Source: Planctomycetota bacterium (GTDB taxonomy: Bacteria; Planctomycetota; PUPC01; JACPCR01). From it: a DNA stretch of 64,000 nucleotides. Positions 36,194 to 43,450 of this stretch are shown in pieces. The translations under genes were made by a program, and so were the position numbers. The DNA lies in the NCBI GenBank assembly GCA_016179685.1, contig JACPCR010000057.1, forward strand, positions 1-64,000. The letters run 5' to 3'. Under the pieces are notes generated by a model that saw only the letters and a program-made list of their open reading frames with translations, was not told where the DNA came from and searched no databases. Numbering within the stretch: position 1 is the stretch's first letter; every line of letters begins with the position of its first letter.

Positions 36194-38326
36194 TCAAGGC
36201 TGCTGGGGCTTTTCCTGCGTGTTGACGACAATGAAGCTCTCGGCCAAGGCGGGGCTGGGCGGAGGCTCGTCCCCGGTACGGGCCTCCACGCGCATGCCGC
36301 GCATCCCGCGGATGAGGGCGCGCGGCGATGGGTCGCCGAGCAACATGGCCCCATCGAGTTGCTTGCCATCCGGCATGGCGAGCGGGTGGTTGGCCGCAAT
36401 CACTTTAAGCGTTTCAGGCCCGAAAGGCTTCTGCACGACAAAGCGGAACTTGGAGCCCTTTCCAGGCAACTCCAGGGTATCGCCAGCCCTCAGAAAATCG
36501 TCGCTTCCCCAGCGATTGGGATAGATGAGCAGCCATTGCTGATCCGCGGTGATGTAAACCACCCGAACGTAGCAGTCCCGGGTAGCCTTCAAGTAGACGG
36601 TCATCTCCTCCCCATCCTGGTAGACAGGGGCTTTGCCGCGGTCGGTCCATATCTGGATGCAAAAATCCTTTTGGGACGCCACACCAGGGTCGGAAACAGC
36701 GGCCAGCACTGCTTCATGTTTTTCGAACCGCTGGGGCTCTTCGGCCAGCTTCAGGGGGAACGCGGACACCTTGTCGCGTCCGATGAAAGCCGAGATGGCT
36801 GCAAGCTGGGTCCCCGCCCGGTCCTCAGCAAAAATCTTGACCTCGACCTGTTCCTGGTCCTCCTGGTATTCCCCACGGAGAAGCACGCCGATACCGTGGG
36901 GGTCCGTCGGTAGGAGCTGAACGCCGGATTCTGACAGGAACTTCCAGAAAAGGCCGTGGAGCTTCCGCCCCAGTTCCCCTGCGGCCTGCGTGTCACGGTA
37001 GGTGAAAGCCCCGACGAGCACCTTGGGTTGCTTGGGCCATCCGGCATGCTTCATGAGTCTGCTGGCCTGCCGCTGGACCCATTGCTCGAGGGACAGTTCC
37101 TCCACTCCAGCCTGTTCAAAGACGAAGACGGTCTTCAGCTTGGCCAGGGGTGAGAGCCAGCCCTTCAAGATGGCCACATCGACCTCACGAACTTCACCGG
37201 CGATGCGTTCGAGGTCCACCGTGGCGGTGACGGACTGGATGGGGCCGGACGGCGACTTCATGGCGAGCACCTGGCAGGCGACTTGGCCTTCGGAGTCCGT
37301 GGCGGCCTCGGAGTCTCCGGACGAGGACGCGGTGACGCCCGCGTCGCTCAGGCCTCGGGTACGCATTGGGACTCCGGCCTGGAGGGCGCCTTCGGCGTTG
37401 AGTAGGCTGAAACGGACTGGGACGCCGGCCACGGGGACCGCTTCCCCCTCCTTCGATTCCTCCCCGCTGAAGCGGAGACGGGCGACCAGGGGCTGCTGAG
37501 GCAACTGGCCTTCGGTCACTTTCTGGTTTCCGCCGCTCACTCCGTCAAGATGCAGCCCATGGACGAGGTCCGTCCAGAGAGATTCGGGAGAGAGAGCGGC
37601 AAGGCCGCCGGGAATCAGGCCCTCAGCAGCGGTCTGATGCTTGCGACGCAGAACCTCATAATTGGCTGCGTGGCTGGTGGCCTGCAGCCACTCCCACCGG
37701 GCCCTGAGCAGGAAAACGATGGCTTTGCGGATTTCACCCCTTTTCAAGGCCTCTCGCCCCATTTCCCGGCTCTCTTGCAGACGCCGGCAGAGCGCTTTGA
37801 TCTCTTCGGCCACACGGTCCGCCGCCGCGGCCGGGTCAAGATAGGCGAGGGCATAGTACTTGTCAGTTTTTTCTTTTTCTGGCCAGCGGCGAAAGTTCAC
37901 GTTCTGAAGGGTAAAGTCAACGGAGGTGCGTACCCGGGACCGCACGTCCGACAAGGTTTGCCTCTTTCCACCCTCGAGTTTCTCCGCCCAGGTGTCCACG
38001 GATTCACCCTCGACGTGGACATGAATCTGCTTGGCCAGGTCCTGGAGAGCCTGGCTGTCGGCCGATTCCCGATCCCGCGCAGCGTCACCCGTGGACTCGA
38101 CCGAACCGAAGCCCTGGAGCATGCCCGTTTTTTCGAGATCAGCATCCTTGAATTTTTTCACCCAAGCGGGTTTCCCATGCTCCGCCCAGCCTTCCGGCCC
38201 GATAAGTTGGGCGGCGGAAACCAGCGCCAAGACGAACATGGAAATGGGGACCGTCAGCGCCCGCGTCACCGGCTGGCTGGCCGGCACTTCGAGTCCATGG
38301 ACAGTTGCAGAAATGTGGCGCTTCAT
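36194..38326 (-). CDS. LPP20-like and DUF4384 domain envelope protein
   Basis: This 710-residue protein has an N-terminal hydrophobic stretch (VPISMFVLALVSAAQLI) serving as signal or anchor. An LPP20-like domain follows (KPAWVKKF, then ARDRESADSQALQDLAKQI). The middle is variable, and a C-terminal DUF4384 domain includes YQDGEEMTVYLKATRDCYVR and LLIYPNR. DUF4384 domains are common near CHAT proteases, protein kinases and lipoproteins of the envelope. The start at 38326 is supported by the promoter at 38381-38409. It diverges from a coiled-coil protein and two LPP20 lipoproteins. Confidence 0.82.
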   Translation of the reverse strand: MKRHISATVHGLEVPASQPVTRALTVPISMFVLALVSAAQLIGPEGWAEHGKPAWVKKFKDADLEKTGMLQGFGSVESTGDAARDRESADSQALQDLAKQIHVHVEGESVDTWAEKLEGGKRQTLSDVRSRVRTSVDFTLQNVNFRRWPEKEKTDKYYALAYLDPAAAADRVAEEIKALCRRLQESREMGREALKRGEIRKAIVFLLRARWEWLQATSHAANYEVLRRKHQTAAEGLIPGGLAALSPESLWTDLVHGLHLDGVSGGNQKVTEGQLPQQPLVARLRFSGEESKEGEAVPVAGVPVRFSLLNAEGALQAGVPMRTRGLSDAGVTASSSGDSEAATDSEGQVACQVLAMKSPSGPIQSVTATVDLERIAGEVREVDVAILKGWLSPLAKLKTVFVFEQAGVEELSLEQWVQRQASRLMKHAGWPKQPKVLVGAFTYRDTQAAGELGRKLHGLFWKFLSESGVQLLPTDPHGIGVLLRGEYQEDQEQVEVKIFAEDRAGTQLAAISAFIGRDKVSAFPLKLAEEPQRFEKHEAVLAAVSDPGVASQKDFCIQIWTDRGKAPVYQDGEEMTVYLKATRDCYVRVVYITADQQWLLIYPNRWGSDDFLRAGDTLELPGKGSKFRFVVQKPFGPETLKVIAANHPLAMPDGKQLDGAMLLGDPSPRALIRGMRGMRVEARTGDEPPPSPALAESFIVVNTQEKPQQP

Positions 38327-38380
38327 ACTACGTCGTCCAGATACAATGAGGAAACAGCGCGGCGAAGAAGGTGTTACGGG

Positions 38381-38409
38381 AGTATAAGAATCAGTGGCCG
38401 AGACGGCAA
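38381..38409 (-). promoter_or_regulatory. promoter of DUF4384 gene
   Basis: On the minus strand TTGCCG (38409-38404), a 17-nt spacer and TATACT (38386-38381) precede the start at 38326. Confidence 0.55.
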
Positions 38410-38430
38410 TTCGCCGCAACCATTATCGGG

Positions 38431-38459
38431 TTGCAAGCATCGGTTCGCTCGGATAAGAT
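38431..38459 (+). promoter_or_regulatory. promoter of coiled-coil protein gene
   Basis: TTGCAA (38431-38436), a 17-nt spacer and TAAGAT (38454-38459) lie 60 nt upstream of the ATG at 38520, back to back with the promoter of the DUF4384 gene. Confidence 0.55.
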
Positions 38460-38519
38460 TATTTCACTCCAACGGGATGGATGGGTGGGACAGGGTCATT
38501 GTAGACAGGAAGCCTAGTC

Positions 38520-39107
38520 ATGCGAAGCGTTTGTTGTCTGGTCCTGGTGGGACTTCTGGGTGCACCTTCGGCCCAGGCGGCCAAGTACGTAAAGATGTAT
38601 ACCGACGATACTTATACGGCGCAGGTCAAGCGGCCGAAGCTGGACTGCAAGCTGTATCGCGACAAGGTCTCCTCGTTGGTGGTCGGTTTCAAGCTGAATA
38701 TTCCGTTTATCCTGAGCGTTGGCCCGGAGATCGGCTTCAAAAGGGAGACCGAGATGAAATGGAACGATACGCAGCAGGAATTGATTCGCCGGTACGAGAA
38801 GCTTTGCGAGTATCATAACAAGGGTCTCCTGACGGTGGCGGAATACAACCGCCGGGACAAGGATCTGGACGAGTTTTATGAGAAGGCGGTGAAGCTGAAG
38901 GAAGAGATTCACAAGCTGATCGAGGAAAGGGCCGAGAAGGCCTTCGCGGACATGGAAAAGGAGAGCGAGAAGGCGAAAGCCGCAGAGGCCATCGCCCAAG
39001 AGGTCAAGAGTCTGTCGGACAAGGTGGAGGTGATCGCGAAGGAAGCGAGCGAGCTGAAGGAGGTCGCCACCGTCCCGAAGGAAAAGATGCCCTTTTGGAA
39101 GAGATGA
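38520..39107 (+). CDS. secreted coiled-coil protein
   Basis: This 195-residue protein has a signal peptide (MRSVCCLVLVGLLGAPSAQA). Its second half is highly charged and helical, predicted coiled coil from about residue 85 to 185 (EYNRRDKDLDEFYEKAVKL, EKESEKAKAAEAIAQEVKSL). I do not recognise a family. It lies at the head of a run of envelope proteins and probably acts in the periplasm. A 17-bp perfect hairpin follows the stop. Confidence 0.75.
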   Translation: MRSVCCLVLVGLLGAPSAQAAKYVKMYTDDTYTAQVKRPKLDCKLYRDKVSSLVVGFKLNIPFILSVGPEIGFKRETEMKWNDTQQELIRRYEKLCEYHNKGLLTVAEYNRRDKDLDEFYEKAVKLKEEIHKLIEERAEKAFADMEKESEKAKAAEAIAQEVKSLSDKVEVIAKEASELKEVATVPKEKMPFWKR

Positions 39108-39116
39108 ACGAATTTT

Positions 39117-39162
39117 CGCGTGCCGGAACGGAAGTGCCGCGGGATTTCCGTTCCGGCACGCG
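39117..39162. other. 17-bp perfect inverted repeat after coiled-coil gene
   Basis: CGCGTGCCGGAACGGAA (39117-39133) pairs perfectly with TTCCGTTCCGGCACGCG (39146-39162). There is no T-run on the plus side, so it is a stabilising or processing hairpin rather than a textbook terminator. Confidence 0.7.
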
Positions 39163-39321
39163 AGGTAACCGGTTGTCTCCGCTCCCGCCGGGTGCGTCCC
39201 CCTTCGCCGGCGCGGGGGAGAGTGAACAGGTTGCAAGTATGGGTCAAGGATGACAAGGAGTCCGGATTGGCGTTGTGGCCCCGCTCGTGGGGCTTTGCAG
39301 GTTTCATTATGGAGGTTATTT

Positions 39322-39915
39322 ATGATTCCTTATGTGCGGAGAATGGGGTTCGTCGTTCTTTCCACCACCTTGTTGCTCGGCGGCTGCGAGTCCAGTAAGT
39401 CCTCTTCGAAATCATCCGGCAAGGAGATGAAGAGTGGCGGAGTATTCGCCAACGCACCGGAGTGGGTTCGGAAGGGGAGCGGCTCGTTCGAGGGAGACCG
39501 CGGCAGGGCCATCTATGGGGTGGGCTCGAGGTCGAACATCGACAACATTGCCCGACTTCAGGATGCGGCCAAGAATGCCGCCAGAACAGAGGTAGCCAAG
39601 GTCCTGAACGTGAAGGTGACGTCCCTGGCCAAGGACTACTTCCGATCCGTCGGCACGAACGATGCCCGCCAGGAAGAGCAGCTCATCCAGGACGTGAGCA
39701 AGTCCTACACGGAAGCTGACCTCAGCGGCGTTCAGATTGTGGACATGTACCATGATCCCGCCACGAAGACGATGTACTCTCTGGCGGTGATGGATTTGAA
39801 TCTCTTCAAGAACATCACCAAGGACGCCGCCGCCCTCAAGCAGGAGGTGAAGGATTACATCCTGAAGAATGCTGACGAGGCCTTCAAGGAACTGGATTCG
39901 ATGAAGGGGAAGTAA
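39322..39915 (+). CDS. LPP20 family lipoprotein
   Basis: This 197-residue protein has a lipoprotein signal ending in LLLGGC (Cys at about residue 19). The mature part starts with a Ser/Lys-rich linker, then an LPP20-like domain (APEWVRKGSG, YGVGSRSNIDNIARLQDAAK, ARTEVAKVLNVKV). The ATG at 39322 follows GGAGG (39311-39315). It is expected to be anchored in the outer or inner membrane. It precedes a strong terminator and a second LPP20 lipoprotein. Confidence 0.88.
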   Translation: MIPYVRRMGFVVLSTTLLLGGCESSKSSSKSSGKEMKSGGVFANAPEWVRKGSGSFEGDRGRAIYGVGSRSNIDNIARLQDAAKNAARTEVAKVLNVKVTSLAKDYFRSVGTNDARQEEQLIQDVSKSYTEADLSGVQIVDMYHDPATKTMYSLAVMDLNLFKNITKDAAALKQEVKDYILKNADEAFKELDSMKGK

Positions 39916-39965
39916 CGCGATCGATACCTTAGGATGGACAGGATACTCATCGATTCCTGAGCTTG

Positions 39966-40011
39966 AGCCTCCCAGAAAGTTCCAGAAGGCTTTCTGGGAG
40001 GCTTTTTTTTT
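39966..40011 (+). terminator. rho-independent terminator
   Basis: A 14-bp perfect stem (AGCCTCCCAGAAAG / CTTTCTGGGAGGCT, 39966-39979 and 39990-40003) runs into a T-run of nine bases (40003-40011). It ends the LPP20 lipoprotein transcript. Confidence 0.92.
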
Positions 40012-40206
40012 CGTCTAACGCTCCGCCGCCCATCCTTCTCAGGCCCCCTTTTCCACGGGGTCCCTACGGAATGGACGGGTCGGCGCGTCTTCCTCCACTC
40101 AGCATTCCCTATGCACAGGATTTACGCCGGCTGTCCGCTCGATGCCCACGTCAGTGGGCGCTGCGCGGAGGAATAACATTGCAGAATTCTAAGGGGGAAA
40201 CTGGCC

Positions 40207-40683
40207 ATGCTACGAGCTCGTTATGGCATATTCGGGGTGGCTCTGTTGGGGCTTATTTGGCTTGCCGCGGGGTGTACCTCTACCGAGAAAAAGGGCCTGA
40301 CGGAGTCCAAGAAAGGTGTGCCCGATTGGGTGGTCCACCCGGTCAAGGAAGGTTATTACTCGGCGGTCGGAGTTTCGGGGCCGACCATGTACCGGAAAGA
40401 CGCTATCGACGGCGCCACGGAGGACGCCCGAAAGCAGCTCGCCATGGTCCTCCAGGCCAAGGTGAAGGTCGTCCGGTATGAGGAATCGCAGGGTGGGACA
40501 GGCTCCCGCGGTTCGACGGACATCCTGGAGGTGAGTCAAAGCGTGTCCGATGTGGTGCTTCAAAAATCGGAAATCTACGAGGTCTGGTTCGACCGCGATG
40601 GCCTCCACGGCCAACCTGGGTACACCTATGCTGTAGCGCGGGTCCGAATCAAAGATTGCCAGGACGTCCTCGGCGGAAATTGA
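40207..40683 (+). CDS. LPP20 family lipoprotein
   Basis: This 158-residue protein has a lipoprotein signal with lipobox LAAGC (Cys at residue 23), and AAGGGGGAAA upstream as ribosome-binding site. The mature part carries an LPP20-like domain: VPDWVVHPVKEGYYSAVGVS, then TEDARKQLAMVLQAKVKVV. It is a shorter paralogue of the lipoprotein at 39322-39915 and shares the W-x-x-x-P/G start with the N-terminal domain of the DUF4384 protein at 36194-38326. Confidence 0.87.
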   Translation: MLRARYGIFGVALLGLIWLAAGCTSTEKKGLTESKKGVPDWVVHPVKEGYYSAVGVSGPTMYRKDAIDGATEDARKQLAMVLQAKVKVVRYEESQGGTGSRGSTDILEVSQSVSDVVLQKSEIYEVWFDRDGLHGQPGYTYAVARVRIKDCQDVLGGN

Positions 40684-40749
40684 AGGCAGGGTCTCTCCGC
40701 GGCCTCGAGGAATGGCAGAACACGACGTTCTCTGCATCGCGCGCTCGGA

Positions 40750-41235
40750 TCAAGTGGCCCTCGTGCCGCGGGCCACGATCACCTTCCCCGTCCGCACCAT
40801 CTCGGCGATGCCGTACGGATCCATCACGCGCTCCATGGCGTCGATCTTGTCGGGCGATCCGGTGACCTCGAGCACCACGGCCCCCTCGCTGATATCCACC
40901 GCCCGGGCGCGAAAGACAAGGGCAAGCTGGAGAATCTCCATCCGTTTCTCGGCTGGCGCCTGGATTTTCAAGAGGGCCAGCTCGCGCTCCACCACGGTGT
41001 CGCCCGTGTGGTCGATCACCTGGATCACGTCGATGAGCTTGTAAAGCTGCTGAACGATCTGCCCCATGATGTTCTCCGCGTCCTCGACGACAATGGTCAT
41101 GCGGGACTCGCCCGGCTGGTGCGCGGCACTCACCGCCAGGCTGTCGATGTTGTAGCCACGGCGGGAGAACAGGCCCGCCACTCGGGCCAGGACCCCTGGC
41201 CGGTTACGCACTCTGCAGGAAATCGTGTGTTTCAT
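40750..41235 (-). CDS. ilvN: acetolactate synthase small subunit
   Basis: This 161-residue regulatory subunit of acetohydroxyacid synthase binds branched-chain amino acids through its N-terminal ACT domain (HTISCRVRNRPGVLARVAGL at residues 3-22, FSRRGYNIDSLAV). The C-terminal half activates the catalytic subunit. It follows ilvB by 189 bp on the same strand. A hairpin (41325-41343) lies in that gap. Confidence 0.96.
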   Translation of the reverse strand: MKHTISCRVRNRPGVLARVAGLFSRRGYNIDSLAVSAAHQPGESRMTIVVEDAENIMGQIVQQLYKLIDVIQVIDHTGDTVVERELALLKIQAPAEKRMEILQLALVFRARAVDISEGAVVLEVTGSPDKIDAMERVMDPYGIAEMVRTGKVIVARGTRAT

Positions 41236-41324
41236 GAGTGAGTCTGGAAAGTTCGAGAAGGGTCTCTTCGAAAAGCGTTAGCTCGTACTCGAGTGGGCCA
41301 AGGCCTGTACGCCCCAAAAACTGC

Positions 41325-41343
41325 GGCTTCCCGGCGGGAAGCC
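41325..41343. other. hairpin between ilvB and ilvN
   Basis: GGCTTCC-cggcg-GGAAGCC forms a stem in the 189-bp ilvB-ilvN gap; on the minus strand TTTTT follows a few bases later, so partial termination is possible. Confidence 0.45.
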
Positions 41344-41424
41344 TTTTAGCCAAGCGCTTGCGCTTTTCTATTTCGGTTCTGGTCCCTCGAGCCAATCTTC
41401 TGGCCGGTCTGAGGCAGCGCTCCG

Positions 41425-43152
41425 CTAAACGGAGATGTTCTCCGAGCCGGGGGCCGGCATGCTCACGGGCAGCTTCGGCGCCTCGAAGATCATGTCCGCC
41501 AGCGCCGCGCCGGCCGGGATCATCGGGTACACGTTATCTTCCTTCTCCGTCTGGAAATCGAGGATCACGGGCCCGTCCGTGATCTTCATCGCCTCCTCAT
41601 AGGCCGGCCGCACCTGGGATGGCGTTTTCACGCAAATGCCCCTCGCGCCGTAGCACTCGGCGAGTTTCACGAAGTCCGGATTGCCCTCGAGGTCCACCCC
41701 GGAATAGCGCTTCTTCCAGAACATGTCCTGCCATTGCCGCACCATGCCCAGGTAACGGTTGTTCAGGATCACGATCTTCACGGGGAGATGGTGGACCACT
41801 GCGGTGGACATCTCGTACATGGTCATCTGGAAGCCGCCGTCGCCAACCACGGCCCAGACGCCCTCGCCGGGCCGGCCGAACTGGGCGCCGATAGCCGCGG
41901 GGAAGCCGTAGCCCATCGTGCCCGCACCGCCGGAGGAGAGCCATTGGCGCGGCTTGCACGTCTTGTAGAACTGGGCGCACCACATCTGGTGCTGCCCCAC
42001 GTCCGTGCTCACGATGTCCTTCCCACCCGTCACCGTGTACATCTCGTGCAGCACGAACTGGGCGCTCAGGCCCCTGCCGTCCGGAATACGCAACGGCCAC
42101 TTTCGTTTCCATTCCTCGATCGTCGCCAGCCAATCCCGCGTGTCCCCCTGCTTCACGAGCCGGTTCAGGTCGCGCACCACGTACTTCGCATCGCCCAGGA
42201 TGGATACATCCGGCCGCACCACCTTGCCGAACTCCGTCGGGTCGATGTCCACGTGGATTTTCTTCGCCGTCACTCCGAACTCGTCGAGCTTGCCCGTGAT
42301 CCGATCGTCCCACCGCGCCCCGATGCAGATCATGAGGTCCGTCTCCATCATGCACTTGTTGGCATAGGCCGTTCCGTGCATCCCCAGCATGCCCACGGAG
42401 AGCGAGTGCGTCTCCGGGAACGCCCCTTTTCCCAGAAGCGTCGTCGTCACGGGCAACCTGGCCCTCTCGGCGAATTCGAGCAGTTCCTGGTGCGCGCCGG
42501 AAGTGATGGCCCCCCCGCCCACGTAAAGGATCGGCCGCTTGGCCTGCGAGATCAGATCCGCCGCCCGATCGATCTGGTTCGGGTCCCCTACGGTCGGCGG
42601 ATTGTAGTGCGGCAATTCGAGCGAATCCGGCCAGGCGAACTCCGCCTTGAGCTTCGACACGTCCACCGGCACGTCCACCACCACGGGGCCCGGCCGGCCC
42701 GTCGATGCGATGTGGAAGGCCTGCCGGATGACGAGCGGCAGGTCCCGCACCTCCTTCACCAGGTAGGAATGCTTCACGATGGGCATCGTGATCCCGGTGA
42801 TGTCCGACTCCTGGAACGCGTCCTTGCCGATCATGTCGCGCCGCACCTGTCCGGTGATCACCACCATGGGGATGGAGTCCATGTGGGCCGTCGCAATCCC
42901 GGTCACCGTGTTGGTCGCGCCGGGGCCCGATGTGACCAACACCACGCCCGGCTTGCCCGTGGCCCGCGCATAGCCGTCGGCCATGTGGGACGCGCCCTGT
43001 TCATGCCGCACGAGGATGGACCTGACCCCGGAGTCCAGCAAGGCGTCGTAGATCGGAATAATGGCACCCCCGGGCAGGCCGAAGATGATCTCGCAGCCCG
43101 CGTGCTTCAGGCTCTCCAACACGATCTCCGATCCCGTCATGATCCTTCCCAT
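41425..43152 (-). CDS. ilvB: acetolactate synthase large subunit
   Basis: This 575-residue TPP- and FAD-dependent catalytic subunit of acetohydroxyacid synthase forms acetolactate or acetohydroxybutyrate in valine, leucine and isoleucine synthesis. It shows [18 protein letters not shown], the catalytic Glu in [36 protein letters not shown], and the TPP motif beginning [11 protein letters not shown] and ending [12 protein letters not shown]. The start at 43152 follows GGAGTAAC; an in-frame ATG at 43140 is possible. A roughly 250-nt leader with two terminator-like hairpins precedes it, suggesting attenuation. Confidence 0.97.
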   Translation of the reverse strand: MGRIMTGSEIVLESLKHAGCEIIFGLPGGAIIPIYDALLDSGVRSILVRHEQGASHMADGYARATGKPGVVLVTSGPGATNTVTGIATAHMDSIPMVVITGQVRRDMIGKDAFQESDITGITMPIVKHSYLVKEVRDLPLVIRQAFHIASTGRPGPVVVDVPVDVSKLKAEFAWPDSLELPHYNPPTVGDPNQIDRAADLISQAKRPILYVGGGAITSGAHQELLEFAERARLPVTTTLLGKGAFPETHSLSVGMLGMHGTAYANKCMMETDLMICIGARWDDRITGKLDEFGVTAKKIHVDIDPTEFGKVVRPDVSILGDAKYVVRDLNRLVKQGDTRDWLATIEEWKRKWPLRIPDGRGLSAQFVLHEMYTVTGGKDIVSTDVGQHQMWCAQFYKTCKPRQWLSSGGAGTMGYGFPAAIGAQFGRPGEGVWAVVGDGGFQMTMYEMSTAVVHHLPVKIVILNNRYLGMVRQWQDMFWKKRYSGVDLEGNPDFVKLAECYGARGICVKTPSQVRPAYEEAMKITDGPVILDFQTEKEDNVYPMIPAGAALADMIFEAPKLPVSMPAPGSENISV

Positions 43153-43174
43153 CGCAGGTTACTCCAAACAAAAA

Positions 43175-43199
43175 GCCATGAGCCCCGGGCGCCCATGGC
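43175..43199 (-). terminator. second terminator-like hairpin of ilvB leader
   Basis: On the minus strand GCCATG ... CATGGC followed by TTTTT (43174-43170), ending just before the ilvB ribosome-binding site. Confidence 0.55.
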
Positions 43200-43210
43200 C
43201 TATCAAATTC

Positions 43211-43244
43211 AAAAAGCCACGGGCTTTACAGTTTCCCGTGGCTT
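43211..43244 (-). terminator. first terminator-like hairpin of ilvB leader
   Basis: On the minus strand AAGCCACGGG and CCCGTGGCTT form a perfect 10-bp stem (43244-43214) that runs into TTTTT (43215-43211). Confidence 0.7.
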
Positions 43245-43263
43245 CGTGAGGTTTTTCAGAGCT

Positions 43264-43374
43264 TTATGACCTCGCGTCAGCCCCGGGCGACGGGCGTACG
43301 GATACGGCGAGCCCGACCCCAAGGTCTGCCGGAAGGCCAAGCACCGACGGAGAACGCTCGAAAATGCTACCCAT
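43264..43374 (-). CDS. possible ilv leader peptide
   Basis: A 36-codon reading frame lies between the ilvB promoter and the hairpins. Its middle (VLGLPADLGVGLAVSV) has eight Leu or Val codons in 16. Enrichment in the regulated amino acids is what a leader peptide would show, but there is no obvious ribosome-binding site, so this is only a candidate. Confidence 0.3.
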   Translation of the reverse strand: MGSIFERSPSVLGLPADLGVGLAVSVRPSPGADARS

Positions 43375-43405
43375 GGGATTCACGTCAAAGTGGACAAGAA
43401 TGAGC

Positions 43406-43434
43406 AGTATAATGATTCTCCATGCGGACGTCAA
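43406..43434 (-). promoter_or_regulatory. ilvB promoter
   Basis: Minus-strand TTGACG (43434-43429), a 17-nt spacer and TATACT (43411-43406). Transcription would start near 43399, giving a leader of about 247 nt. The divergent TATAAT (43408-43413) of the heparinase-like gene overlaps it. Confidence 0.65.
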
Positions 43435-43450
43435 GTCGGAAGCGCCTATG

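Noticed and set aside
41204..41395. 63-residue frame between ilvB and ilvN
   Set aside because: It overlaps ilvN by 32 nt, lacks a ribosome-binding site and contains the intergenic hairpin; no family recognised.
43153..43399. T-box riboswitch before ilvB
   Set aside because: The conserved T-box bulge sequence was not found; only terminator-like stems are visible.
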